DNA of 60,682 nt from Rubripirellula sp. (GTDB lineage Bacteria; Planctomycetota; Planctomycetia; Pirellulales; Pirellulaceae): assembly GCA_012270065.1 (NCBI GenBank), contig JAAXJB010000074.1, forward strand, positions 33,482 to 94,163. Reading direction: 5' to 3'. Shown here in pieces: positions 17,673-27,124 of the stretch. Numbering within the stretch: the stretch's first letter is position 1; every line of letters begins with the position of its first letter. The notes under the pieces were generated by a model. That model was given only the letters and a program-made list of their open reading frames with translations, had not been told where the DNA came from and did no database searches. The translations under genes and the position numbers were made by a program.

Positions 17673-18623
17673 ATGCGACTACTCAGTTCGTTGGGCATCA
17701 TCTTGATCTGCTTTGTTTGCGGCGGAGCTACCTGCTCGACGCGTACCGCACCAATGCCATTTCCCCCTCCACCTGTGGTGCTCAATGAAGAAGCTTCATT
17801 GGAGCAGATCGCCAGTGTTGTCAACCGAAGTCAGGGAATAAGACAACTGAGCACCAATTCGGCAACGGTCAAAATGTTGAGTATGCCAAGTCTGCCCAAG
17901 CTGAACGCGACAATGCATCTGGAAAGAGAAAAGAACTTCCGATTGCGAGCGAGCCTTCCGATCGTGATGGGCGCCGGTATGGATTTGGGAAGTAATGACG
18001 AAGTTTTCTGGTTTGAAGTGCCGGAAGGCGTTTCAAAAACTTTGTACTACGCCAGGCATGACCAATACCGCCAGCAGTTGGAACGCGCTATTCTTCCCGT
18101 GGATCCATCGTGGATCATGGGTGCTTTGGGGCTTGTGCAAATCGATCCAAACACTGTTGATGCTGGGCCGGTAAAACGCCCGGATGGACGTTACGAGATC
18201 AGTAGCATGGTGAGTATGCCCAATGGTATCTATCATCGAATCTACTTCATCGATCCGCAGGCCGGTCACGTCACTGATCAGTACCTTTATTCGCCAACGG
18301 GCCACCTGGTTGCGGAGAGTCACGCTAGCCAACACGCGTACTATGAGCAGTTTCAATGCAGTCTGCCACATGTGGTTCAGGTGAAATTGACGCCGAATGT
18401 TGGTCCACCTCTCGAAATGAAAATCGAGGTTGGTTCTTACGCGATCAATCAGTTGCTGGTCAATGATCCGGCAGTTTTTGTGATCCCGACTTCTGCATCA
18501 AATGTAGTCGATTTGACAACGGTTGCTGCTGGCAGTTCCACGCCTCAGCCATTGCCCACTGGAGCTGTTAACTATAGCGCTCAGGGGACAAGTGGTTATC
18601 CTCTTCGCGGTAAGCTTCGTTGA
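17673..18623 (+). CDS. LolA-like envelope lipoprotein candidate
   Basis: A 316-residue exported protein. The N-terminus is a signal sequence (LLSSLGIILICFVCGG) followed by Cys residues, suggesting a lipoprotein, although the lipobox (GATC) is not canonical. The mature part is beta-rich (LNATMHLEREKNFRLRAS, DEVFWFEVPEG, RHDQYRQQL), with the feel of LolA/LolB-type lipid-binding folds. The ATG at 17673 is preferred over an in-frame TTG at 17661. Function unproven; envelope lipid handling is an inference from fold resemblance. Confidence 0.65.
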   Translation: MRLLSSLGIILICFVCGGATCSTRTAPMPFPPPPVVLNEEASLEQIASVVNRSQGIRQLSTNSATVKMLSMPSLPKLNATMHLEREKNFRLRASLPIVMGAGMDLGSNDEVFWFEVPEGVSKTLYYARHDQYRQQLERAILPVDPSWIMGALGLVQIDPNTVDAGPVKRPDGRYEISSMVSMPNGIYHRIYFIDPQAGHVTDQYLYSPTGHLVAESHASQHAYYEQFQCSLPHVVQVKLTPNVGPPLEMKIEVGSYAINQLLVNDPAVFVIPTSASNVVDLTTVAAGSSTPQPLPTGAVNYSAQGTSGYPLRGKLR

Positions 18624-18709
18624 CATCGTGAAGTGATTGCTACTCAGGACTGGCTTTGTTAACAGTCCCTGGATTTTGTCTGGGGAGGTGCAGCACAATG
18701 TTGTTCACG

Positions 18710-19705
18710 TCAACCACTGTTTTTGTTGTCTGCATGCTGCTGCCGATCATGCCTGACCATTCGTTCTGCAAGCTCCCGAAGGTTGGTAGTGGCAACCCAG
18801 TCAAGTTTTTCCCTGGCCTTTCTGGCATCACCGACGAGATGCGTTACTTCTGAAGGACGCATGTACTTTGGGTCCTGCTCGACATGGTCTTGCCAGTTGA
18901 GCTTGACAGCTTGAAAGGCTGCATCGAGAAAATCACGGATGCTGTACGCTGTGCCGGTTGCCAGTATGTAGTCATCTGGTGTGGGTTGTTGCAGCATTCG
19001 CCACATCGCATCGGTGTAATCAGGGGCGTATCCCCAGTCACGTTTGCCGTCCAGCGATCCGAGTTTCAGCTTGTCCTGAAGTCCCAGTGAGATGGCGGCC
19101 GCTGCCTTGCTGATTTTGCGGGTGACAAATGATTCGCCACGCCGTTCTGACTCGTGGTTGTAACAGATGGCATTGCAGGCGAAGACACCAAACGAATCAC
19201 GATAAAGGCGAACCATATTTGTTGCGAACGTTTTGGCGACGCCATACGGAGTTACCGGACGCATTGGTGTCTCCTCGTTCTGCGGAGCAGAATCAGGGCG
19301 GCCAAAGATTTCAGAACTGCTGATGTGAAGAAAACGTGGTTTTTTGGCCAGATCTCGGACGATTTCCAGTAGTTTCAGCGTGCCCATGCCAGTGAATTGG
19401 CAAGTGGTTTCAGGAATTTCGAAGCTTGCACCAACGTGGCTTTGCCCAGCCAGATGGTACAGTTCATCGGGTTCCGTTTTCAGCAGAATGCGACGAATGG
19501 TGGTTGTGTCGTCGAGGTCCGCATAGTGCAGGAACAGGCGTTTATTGTAGACCTCGCTGTCGTGGAACAGGGGGTCGAGTCGTACTCGCTGAGTGGAACT
19601 GGTACGTCGAACAAGTCCATGAACGACGTAGTTCTTGTTCAGGAGTTGTTCAGCCAGGTAGGACCCATCTTGACCAGTGATTCCAGTGAGTATCGCAGAG
19701 GGCAC
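18710..19705 (-). CDS. gmd: GDP-mannose 4,6-dehydratase
   Basis: This SDR enzyme converts GDP-mannose to GDP-4-keto-6-deoxymannose, the precursor of GDP-fucose, rhamnose or perosamine. The cofactor motif TGITGQDGSYLAE, AGQSHVGASFE, SSSEIFG, the catalytic Y-x3-K in TPYGVAK, and NHESERRGESFVTRKI are all present. I place the start at GTG 19705, which puts the nucleotide-binding motif at about residue 8 as in other Gmd proteins (331 aa). An in-frame start at 19840 would add an atypical extension. No GDP-fucose synthase or perosamine synthase is adjacent. Confidence 0.92.
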   Translation of the reverse strand: MPSAILTGITGQDGSYLAEQLLNKNYVVHGLVRRTSSTQRVRLDPLFHDSEVYNKRLFLHYADLDDTTTIRRILLKTEPDELYHLAGQSHVGASFEIPETTCQFTGMGTLKLLEIVRDLAKKPRFLHISSSEIFGRPDSAPQNEETPMRPVTPYGVAKTFATNMVRLYRDSFGVFACNAICYNHESERRGESFVTRKISKAAAAISLGLQDKLKLGSLDGKRDWGYAPDYTDAMWRMLQQPTPDDYILATGTAYSIRDFLDAAFQAVKLNWQDHVEQDPKYMRPSEVTHLVGDARKAREKLDWVATTNLRELAERMVRHDRQQHADNKNSG

Positions 19706-19976
19706 TTTGGTATCCGTTGTTTGGGTGACCCTGCATGGGAGAGTGACATGCAGTATGGGGTGGTGGGTACGTACATGAGTGTGATTTTGAGAACTGAACC
19801 ATTGAGGTGCAGCCAAATGAAATCCACGCCACGTTCGCACGTCATCGTTCGAATCTGTCCGTTTCGTAACTCGGGGAGGGAAATCGAGAACGAATGTGTC
19901 GGGGAGGGTTGGAGGACACGTGGACAGCGGAGTGTTTCAAACGATTTGACGTGCGAGCGTTGCGTGGCGTGTGGGG

Positions 19977-20531
19977 TCAGCAGATCGATTCAAGTTGGCA
20001 ATCTTCCAGCCTGACACTTACCCCCTGATCCATGAATTGAACGGAAACGATTAATCGGGTCTCCTGGTCGCGACGGATTACCGTGCCCTCGTAACCCGAG
20101 AAAACACCTGAGCGGACTCGGACTGCCTCGCCTGGTTGAATTCGGCTTTCAATCGTCAATGGTACTCCACTGTCGATAAGCTTATGTATCTGCTTCAGGT
20201 CGGCGAGGAAGCTGTCGGTTTCAGTGATCTGTTCATGTTTGACAATGCATCCGGTGCAAACTGACTGATAGCGATCGTTTTCGCTTCCGCACAGGAAAAC
20301 ATAGTTGTTGAACAAAGGAGCGTAAGTGGTTCGGACACGGCCCGAGGGTGCTCGATTGCGGATCGGTATCTGTGGTGCGTAATGTTTGATATCCAAATCT
20401 CTCAGACGGCGCATTAATTGCTTTTCCTGACGACTTCTCGTGTAAAGTAACCACCAGGTCTCCGTCTGGGCTGATCGCTGGTCGAGTAAATTTGCCGGGT
20501 GGCAATCAGGCTCTGGAGGAAGGATGGGCAT
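19977..20531 (-). CDS. NusG/RfaH-like transcription antitermination factor
   Basis: 184 residues. The N-terminal NGN domain begins at WWLLYTRSRQEKQLMRRL and includes YAPLFNNYVFL. A C-terminal KOW domain follows (GEAVRVRSGVFSGYEGTVI). This is the architecture of NusG paralogues such as RfaH, which bind RNA polymerase and promote elongation through long polysaccharide operons. It lies upstream of gmd in the same direction, 271 bp before the gmd GTG, fitting a specialised surface-glycan regulator. The housekeeping nusG would normally sit with secE and ribosomal genes, not here. Confidence 0.85.
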   Translation of the reverse strand: MPILPPEPDCHPANLLDQRSAQTETWWLLYTRSRQEKQLMRRLRDLDIKHYAPQIPIRNRAPSGRVRTTYAPLFNNYVFLCGSENDRYQSVCTGCIVKHEQITETDSFLADLKQIHKLIDSGVPLTIESRIQPGEAVRVRSGVFSGYEGTVIRRDQETRLIVSVQFMDQGVSVRLEDCQLESIC

Positions 20532-21667
20532 GGCTTTCGGAAGTTACTCGCTGCTTGATCGTGAATACAGAGAATGGATGTCTGTAACAATCGCTTTCAT
20601 GGGACGTGGGCAGGAACTTGGGGTGTCCAGTTGCCGACGCGGTTCTTTTGCTTTTCACGTGATCCTGGCGTACGTGCGGAGGGTCACATTTTGACGGCGG
20701 GTGGCAGTGGTTTTTCGTGCCAGCCTGTCTACCCGTGCCGTCCTTGGCGAGGAGTGCCCAAGCCCTGCCTCTTTTCACCCGCAAAGGCGATCGTTGCATC
20801 TGGCCTCAACTCTCCTGTCTAGGAAAAGGAAATCGGTTGCAGCGGCTGAGAAGTGTGGAAAAACGATTCAGAGCGTGCCGGATAGTGAAGCGGGGTGGTT
20901 GGTGACGCCGCTGGGCGGGATTGTTCCGTTTGTGATGATTTCTTGGTCGTTCCTTGGGCGATTACCAGTGAAAGCAAGCACTCCTTTGCCAACCGTTTTG
21001 ATTGCCGCGAAAACAAAATCGCTAAGAACGGAAAATACACGCTCGTATTCCTGCGGCCGGTCAGGTTGCCTTGAACGGTTGCTGTGTCAGTCCAACTGTC
21101 TTTCATGCACTGAAAATTCAGATTCTGGTCCGCGGTACTCCACCTGCGAGCTTCCCCGATCTGTGCACGATTCCACAGTTTCAACAGTTATGATCAGATT
21201 CATGATCAGCAGTAAGTCGAGGCATGTGAATTCAACGTTCATTTCAGGGCAACAAATCGTAGGCATCGTTTGGGTCCCGTTTCTGACGGTATCATTCTCC
21301 CGGGCCGACGGTCATGTTTCGAAGTTGGGTACGACGCGTTCAGAGTTGTCAGGAGCTTTTGTTTCAGAACAAATCAAATGATATGTGCCAATCTGGGCAG
21401 AATGAATTGCTGGCCAGGTGCGAAGAAAACGACGCATGGCGGATGTCCAGGTGTCTGTTCCAGAGTCAGCCATCCCTCTTCCAGTGTCAGTAGTCTTTCT
21501 TCCAGTGTCATTAGTCTCTGATCCAGAGTCAGCACAATGCTTGTTGGTGACAGGGCCCGGGAAGCAAAACGCTTTCCCGGCCACGTATGCCATCGTGGTC
21601 GCACTCTGTATAGTGTGGCCTGATTGCTACTGATAGCCGTCATGACATCAAATGCTGAAAGCTAGAG
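20532..21667. other. 1.1-kb gene-free stretch
   Basis: Frames of up to about 226 codons exist, but their translations are Ser/Arg/Cys-rich and resemble no protein. The only structure I see is the 21-bp-period repeat at 21458-21531. It should contain the promoters of the NusG-like gene (leftward) and mnmH (rightward). Confidence 0.5.
21458..21531 (+). repeat. 21-bp-period degenerate tandem repeat, 4 copies
   Basis: The core ttccagtgtca (or tccagagtca) begins at 21458, 21479, 21500 and 21521, a period of exactly 21. The cores alternate between agagtca and agtgtca. Spacers are partly conserved (tagtct). It lies about 140 bp before mnmH. Confidence 0.88.
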
Positions 21668-22714
21668 GTGATCGTGAAGAGTGAAACGATCGACATCAGT
21701 TCCTACCTGAAATCCTGTCCCAGGCCGACGATTGATGTTCGTTCGCCTGGTGAGTTCATGGCTGGCCATATTCCAGAGGCTATCAACATTCCTCTTTTCA
21801 ATGATGAGGAAAGGGCAAGCGTCGGCATCTGTTACAAGAATCAAGGTCGGTGTCCCGCGATTGCAGAAGGTTTGCGGATTGTGGGGCAGAAGGCTCAGGA
21901 TCTGCTGAGTGCTCTTGGCCGTTTCAGCGACGGAGAAAGGATTTACGTACACTGCTGGCGTGGTGGCATGAGAAGCGAGGCTTTCAATTGGCTTGCCTGT
22001 CAAAGCGGGCTGTCTGCTGAACGCATCAGTGGTGGGTACAAGGCGTATCGCCGGGCCGCCCATGAGTGCTTTGCTCAACCCATGAAAATCGTGATCCTGT
22101 CGGGTTACACCGGTGTCGGAAAAACCGTTTTATTGCAGGAACTGCGGTCCCAGGGAGAACAAGTGATCGATTTGGAGTTCTTGGCGTCCCATCGTGGGTC
22201 GGCCTTCGGAGGGATCGGACAACCGGAACAGCCAACGGTCGAGCAATTTGAGAATGATCTTTTTGAAGCGCTGAGAAGAGTCGACCCAGAACGCCCCATC
22301 TGGATTGAAGATGAGAGCCAATCCATCGGACGGGTCAATATTCCGTTGGCATTGTGGAAACAGATGCGGGCTGCTCCGGGAATTTTTGCTGGCGCAGATC
22401 GGAACAGCAGAATTGAATTACTGGTACGTGAGTATGGTGGGTTACCAACCCGCGCTTTGGGGGATGCCATTGGGAGAGTCAAAAAGAGGCTCGGCGGACT
22501 CCGTTTTCAACAGGCCATGGATGCTCTGGAAGATGATCGTATCAACGAGTTTGCAGACATCGCATTGAAGTATTACGACGATGCTTACAACACAGCGTCG
22601 AAGAAGCGGCCCAGAGCCAGGATGGTCCCGTTTGCTCTCAAGCAAGCAGGGGTTGCCAGTTCGATCGATGAATTGAGAGCTCTGGGGCACGAATTGGCTG
22701 GCAACCGTATCTGA
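21668..22714 (+). CDS. mnmH: tRNA 2-selenouridine synthase
   Basis: 348 residues (MnmH/SelU/YbbB). The enzyme geranylates and selenates 2-thiouridine at wobble position 34 of certain tRNAs, using selenophosphate. The N-terminal rhodanese domain carries the catalytic Cys96 in HCWRGGMRS. The C-terminal P-loop domain has GYTGVGKT at 146-153 and the conserved HRGSAFG and WIEDES segments. The start is GTG 21668 or GTG 21674, with gaggtg just upstream. Its presence implies that the genome also has selD, which is not in the window. Confidence 0.94.
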   Translation: MIVKSETIDISSYLKSCPRPTIDVRSPGEFMAGHIPEAINIPLFNDEERASVGICYKNQGRCPAIAEGLRIVGQKAQDLLSALGRFSDGERIYVHCWRGGMRSEAFNWLACQSGLSAERISGGYKAYRRAAHECFAQPMKIVILSGYTGVGKTVLLQELRSQGEQVIDLEFLASHRGSAFGGIGQPEQPTVEQFENDLFEALRRVDPERPIWIEDESQSIGRVNIPLALWKQMRAAPGIFAGADRNSRIELLVREYGGLPTRALGDAIGRVKKRLGGLRFQQAMDALEDDRINEFADIALKYYDDAYNTASKKRPRARMVPFALKQAGVASSIDELRALGHELAGNRI

Positions 22715-22821
22715 CGCGAACCGCACAGGGAATGATTTCTCGCTGCTGGTCCATCCGGTTACCCGACTGGACACATCTCTACCCTACAAGTGAGTGACCG
22801 TCCACCGAAGGAGAGAGAATC

Positions 22822-23448
22822 ATGCGGCTCAAACTGTGTTTCCTTTTTGCTGTTGTCTGCGGCTTGACCACCCAATCAAGCGGTTTTAGTCCCACGGAGG
22901 TCCGGTCTTCGGTGCAATTGAGAAATCTTTTTTCATTCGCCGGCGAAAATGCACTCTCGAACTGGCAGATCGTAAACGATGGCGTGATGGGCGGACGGTC
23001 ACAAAGTCAGGTCAGGCGTGGAACTGAGGGAGAGATGAAGTTTTCAGGTGTGCTGTCCCTGGCAAACAACGGAGGGTTTGCGTCCACACGCTCCCGAGCG
23101 ACACAGCTCGGCCTGAAACAGGGGGACACCATTGTCTTGCGAGTCAAAGGAGATGGCAGAAAATACACTTTCAATGCCTATGTACCCCGGCGGCGCATGG
23201 CATTTTCGTACCGTACTGAATTTCAAACCAGCAAGGATCAGTGGGTCGATGTCCGGATTCCAGTGAGCCAGGTGGTCGCCACATCGTTTGGGAGGGTTGT
23301 GCGAGGAGCTACTTTGGATCCTGCCGAGGTGAACTCCGTCGGCATCTTGCTCGGCGACAAAAAGCCGGGAGCATTTCAGATAATGATCAAGTCGATCGAT
23401 GTCGAATCCACCTCCGAACCGGATTCCACAGTTTCGAAGGGCCTTTGA
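22822..23448 (+). CDS. Secreted CIA30-family protein
   Basis: 208 residues with a cleavable N-terminal signal peptide (about 22 residues) and a CIA30 (complex I intermediate-associated protein 30/NDUFAF1-like) galactose-binding-type fold. Visible family segments are W-x-IVNDGVMGGRSQS, FSGVLSLANNGGFAS and R-x-KGDGRKYTF. Bacterial members are not clearly tied to complex I, and the signal peptide argues against that role here. A good ribosome-binding site (ggagag) precedes the ATG. Confidence 0.85.
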   Translation: MRLKLCFLFAVVCGLTTQSSGFSPTEVRSSVQLRNLFSFAGENALSNWQIVNDGVMGGRSQSQVRRGTEGEMKFSGVLSLANNGGFASTRSRATQLGLKQGDTIVLRVKGDGRKYTFNAYVPRRRMAFSYRTEFQTSKDQWVDVRIPVSQVVATSFGRVVRGATLDPAEVNSVGILLGDKKPGAFQIMIKSIDVESTSEPDSTVSKGL

Positions 23449-24081
23449 ACGGCTGCCATGGATTCGACTCTGTGAGCTTCGCGGAGCGGGGATCATTGCT
23501 TGAAGAGGATTGCAACTGGGTGATGCCGTGACTTGCACGACATCTTGAACGATCCATTGCAGCGGTCTGAGCAGCACGAATATTACGGAACGCCTCTTCT
23601 GCGGAATTATGAAATCACCTTTAGTCGGCCTGCAGCGGTCGACTCAATGGTCCCTTGAACCCTCTCCGTCTGGCTGTTCAGACGAACACTTCCGTGTTCT
23701 TCTGGAAAGTGGCAAGCAGCATCGCCTGCGGGTACCGAATGTTTTTCATCGCAGAGAAAAACTGCGGGATTCACGGGATTCATGACTTTGGGGGTGCCGT
23801 TTTCGCTTCCAATCCATTGCGGCAGCATGTGCGTTGGACGGCCTGGCCTTCTGCCCCCAGCTCCCTGCCCAAAGCTCCCAGCTCCCTGCTTCCTCGGCTA
23901 TCCGCACCCACAGTCTTTGTCGGATTCATGGAGTTCTGGAGATAGTGCGTTGCGCAATTGCCTTTTTGACGCCAATCAACGAAACTTAGAGGCAGTCTGC
24001 TGAGCGCGAATCAAGGCGGTTTAATTCTCATGGCTCAGATTTGTTTACGCCGTGGTTGTTCTACCTTGGAAGGGGTCAGTC
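23449..24081. other. Intergenic stretch upstream of H-NOX gene
   Basis: About 630 bp without a convincing gene. It contains a short direct repeat (ccagctccctgc at 23857 and 23878, period 21). It presumably holds the promoter of the H-NOX/kinase pair, but I see no clear elements. Confidence 0.5.
23857..23889 (+). repeat. Short direct repeat, period 21
   Basis: ccagctccctgc occurs at 23857-23868 and 23878-23889. There are two copies only, in the gene-free stretch before the H-NOX gene. The period equals that of the array at 21458. Confidence 0.6.
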
Positions 24082-24630
24082 GTGAAGGGAATCGTATTCA
24101 CTGTGTTCATCGAGTATGCGGAGGCTACATTTGGCGGCTTGGTATCGGAGCAGATGATCTCATCTTGCGACCTTTCGACGGGAGGGGCGTACACAGCCGT
24201 CGGAACTTATGACCACCGCGAGATAGTCCAGATGATCGTGAAACTTTCGGAGTTGACCGATCGCGAGGTTCCCGAGTTGCTCAAGAGTTTCGGGTTCCAT
24301 CTTTTTGGAAAGTTGTCAGCTGGTTATCCCGAGCTCATTGCGAATGTAAATGACTCGTTCGAGTTGGTTTCCATCATTGAGAATCACATCCATGTCGAAG
24401 TTCGCAAACTTTACCCCGACGCAAGCCTTCCCTCTTTTTCGCATGAGTTCACAGGTCCTGATGAGTTGCATTTGTTGTACGAGTCGGAACGAGGTTTGGC
24501 GGACTTGGCAGAGGGTCTGTTGATGGGGTGTTTTGATCACTTTGGTGAGGAAGTGGTGTTGGAGCGTGAGGATTTGAGTCCCGGTGATGGGACGCGCGTT
24601 GCTTTCAAGATGAGAAGAGTACCTGGATAA
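24082..24630 (+). CDS. H-NOX heme domain protein (NO/O2 sensor)
   Basis: 182 residues from GTG 24082, which has a ggaagggg ribosome-binding site 6 nt upstream. It is a stand-alone heme-nitric oxide/oxygen binding protein. The proximal heme ligand is probably His104, in the N-H-I-H-V-E-V-R-K-L-Y-P-D-A segment. The heme-propionate YxSxR motif is present as Y134-E-S136-E-R138. The N-terminal KGIVFTVFIEYAEATFG matches the family start. The stop codon abuts the ATG of the following hybrid kinase with no gap (TAAATG), the usual arrangement for H-NOX proteins that modulate a partner kinase. Confidence 0.93.
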   Translation: MKGIVFTVFIEYAEATFGGLVSEQMISSCDLSTGGAYTAVGTYDHREIVQMIVKLSELTDREVPELLKSFGFHLFGKLSAGYPELIANVNDSFELVSIIENHIHVEVRKLYPDASLPSFSHEFTGPDELHLLYESERGLADLAEGLLMGCFDHFGEEVVLEREDLSPGDGTRVAFKMRRVPG

Positions 24631-26949
24631 ATGGATCCAAATGAGATTCTCGAGCGAAAACTTAGTCGAGAAAAGGCTGCTCGCCTTGAGGCTGAACGTT
24701 TGTTGGAGGACAAGAGCCGAGAGCTCTTCGACCAGAAGCAGCAACTTGAGAAGCTCAACAGCACACTTGAGAGTCGTGTTTCGGCAGGCACTCTGAAGCT
24801 GCAGAGGTCGAATGCAATGTTAATGACATTGCATGAGGTCGTTCTGATGGCTGCTGAGGTCGAGACATTCGATGAGGCTCTTGAGCGTTGCCTGAATGCG
24901 ATCTGTCAACTGTCGGCATGGCCATTGGGGCACATTTACAAAAGGGTGACCGGCAGTGAGGACGTGTTGCTGCCATCGGGTATCTGGGTGTGCGAGAAAC
25001 CAGATCTCTTCCAAAAGTTTCGTGAAGCTACCGAGTTGACCAAGTTTCATAAAGGCGTCGGGTTGCCAGGTCGTATCTGGGACACGGGCACACCTGTCTG
25101 GATTGACGACGTTTCATGCAACAGTGATTTCACCAGAGGCGACACTGAAACTGAGGTTAAATGTGGTTTTGGTTTCCCCGTCAAAATCAAAGGCCGCGTA
25201 GCAGCGGTTCTGGAACTTTTCAATGATGAAGCCTGTGAGCGAGATGAACAACTGCTGAGATTGCTGGATTCAGTCGGAGAGCAGGTGGGACGGGTGTTGG
25301 AGCGGCAAGAGGCATTGCGTGAGCAGCGTCAGGCACGAGAGGAAGCAGATCGTGCGAATGAGGCGAAGAGTCGCTTTCTTGCCAATATGAGTCATGAAAT
25401 CCGCACTCCGATGAACGCCATTCTCGGACTGACCGAATTGGTTCTCGACAGCAACGTAACGAAGACACAGCATGATTACCTTTCCACCGTCATGGCGTCG
25501 GGAGAAAGCCTGCTTTCCCTCGTGAATGATATTTTGGACCTTTCAAAAATCGAGGCGGATGCGGTAACTCTCGAGCGAGCAGTCGTGAATCTTCATGAAC
25601 TCGCCTTTTCCACTGTCAAGTCAATGTCCACACAGGCTCACATCAAGGGCCTTGAGTTGCTTTGTTCAATTGCCTCCGATGTTCCCGAATTCATTCGTGG
25701 AGATAGAATCCGCCTTCAGCAGGTGCTCATCAACCTGCTTGGCAATGCAATCAAGTTCACTCAGCAAGGTGAAGTAGAACTCAAAGTATTCTGTTCTGAG
25801 GCGGATTCAGGTGACAGAGAATTGAATGTTCTTGTTCGCGATACAGGAATTGGAATTTCGGATGACAAACAGGAGTCCGTTTTCAGAGAGTTTGAGCAGG
25901 CGGATGACAGTACGACCCGAAAGTTTGGGGGGACCGGTCTAGGCCTGTCCATTGTGCGGCGTCTCGTGCAATTGATGGGAGGCAGGATTGAAATCGAAAG
26001 CAAGGTCGGAAAAGGCAGCGAGCTTGGTTTCGTTCTCAGTGAATCCTGTTATGAGACCGAGGCAATGGACGCCAATATTATCCAAAGCGAATTCGAGTCA
26101 ATCTACGAGCCGCCAGATTCGGTCAGGCTTGCCAGTCTTGGAGGGATTCATGTTCTGGCTGTTGATGCCAATTTGAGACATCAGGAACTGTTGTGCGAAT
26201 GGGTTGAGCGAGTTGCTGGTAAAGGCTGGATGTCAAGCTCATTGGACGAAGTCCCAGCAATGTTGAAAGAGGATGAAATTCCTTCTGGCAAAGTTGACTT
26301 CATCTTTCTGGATGAGAAGTGTCTCGGAGATGGTGGTTTTGAATCACTTCAGGATTTCTCGGGTCAGTTTGAAGATTCCACGAGATTCATATTGATGCTT
26401 GATGCCTCCATGCATTGGACCGAGTCGCAATTGCCCGATGCTCTGAAAGGTTGTTGCCTTGTTCGCAAACCACTGAATTACTCGGAGTTTTGCCGAATTC
26501 TTTGCGATCTGCGATGGAATCAGCAACAACATGGGGAATCAGTGGGCTCGACGGTTCACGCTAGTCCAATTCCCCGCAATGGCTTGAAGGTTCTCGTTGT
26601 GGAAGACAGCATCGTGAACCAGAAACTTGCCGTGGCAATGTTGAAAAAGTTGGGGCACGAGGTTGCGATTGCGAACAATGGCAAAGAGGCGCTTGAAGCA
26701 ATCAAACAGAGCGTTTTTGATCTGGTGTTGATGGATATTCAAATGCCAGAGCTGGATGGATATGAGACAGTTCGGCAATTAAGGAAAGATGAAACAGGCG
26801 AACGTCTGCCCGTGATAGCTCTGACTGCCAATGCCATGCGAACAGACCGTGAAGCATGCCTGGAAGCGGGAATGGATGCTTACGTGTCAAAACCAATTCG
26901 CTTGAAGAAGCTTGCCGAGATCATTCAGGAGGTATGTTTTGCAAAGTGA
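24631..26949 (+). CDS. Hybrid histidine kinase with GAF and receiver domains, H-NOX partner
   Basis: 772 residues, predicted cytoplasmic. The order is an N-terminal coiled coil (1-60), a GAF-like domain (about 75-230), a helical linker and a HisKA domain with phospho-acceptor His255 in NMSHEIRTP. The ATPase domain follows, with LLGNAIKF, DTGIGIS and GTGLGLS. A first receiver-like domain (about 505-625) is degenerate, with a single Asp in its acidic pocket (AVDAN) though FLDEK and RKPLN remain. The final receiver is intact (VLVVEDS, LMDIQMPE, SKPIR). There is no periplasmic sensor, so input probably comes from the co-translated H-NOX protein. No HPt protein or separate output regulator is adjacent. 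Confidence 0.93.
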   Translation: MDPNEILERKLSREKAARLEAERLLEDKSRELFDQKQQLEKLNSTLESRVSAGTLKLQRSNAMLMTLHEVVLMAAEVETFDEALERCLNAICQLSAWPLGHIYKRVTGSEDVLLPSGIWVCEKPDLFQKFREATELTKFHKGVGLPGRIWDTGTPVWIDDVSCNSDFTRGDTETEVKCGFGFPVKIKGRVAAVLELFNDEACERDEQLLRLLDSVGEQVGRVLERQEALREQRQAREEADRANEAKSRFLANMSHEIRTPMNAILGLTELVLDSNVTKTQHDYLSTVMASGESLLSLVNDILDLSKIEADAVTLERAVVNLHELAFSTVKSMSTQAHIKGLELLCSIASDVPEFIRGDRIRLQQVLINLLGNAIKFTQQGEVELKVFCSEADSGDRELNVLVRDTGIGISDDKQESVFREFEQADDSTTRKFGGTGLGLSIVRRLVQLMGGRIEIESKVGKGSELGFVLSESCYETEAMDANIIQSEFESIYEPPDSVRLASLGGIHVLAVDANLRHQELLCEWVERVAGKGWMSSSLDEVPAMLKEDEIPSGKVDFIFLDEKCLGDGGFESLQDFSGQFEDSTRFILMLDASMHWTESQLPDALKGCCLVRKPLNYSEFCRILCDLRWNQQQHGESVGSTVHASPIPRNGLKVLVVEDSIVNQKLAVAMLKKLGHEVAIANNGKEALEAIKQSVFDLVLMDIQMPELDGYETVRQLRKDETGERLPVIALTANAMRTDREACLEAGMDAYVSKPIRLKKLAEIIQEVCFAK

Positions 26950-27124
26950 TGCGTGCTTTCAACGGAAACTGCATTGCGTCAGTTTTTGTTCTCTGAGTTG
27001 TCGATGGTAGTATGTGGAGCCACCATTTGTTGTTCAATGAAATGGTCCAGTGATTGGCTAATCGCGGAGCTGTTTGAAATCAGCCGGGAAATCAGTGCTT
27101 CGGTTTTTTCTCAGGGTACGAAAA

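Noticed and set aside
20701-21381. A 226-codon frame in the gap before mnmH
   Set aside because: Composition is Ser/Arg/Cys-rich without domain patterns, signal or ribosome-binding site, so I treat it as chance.
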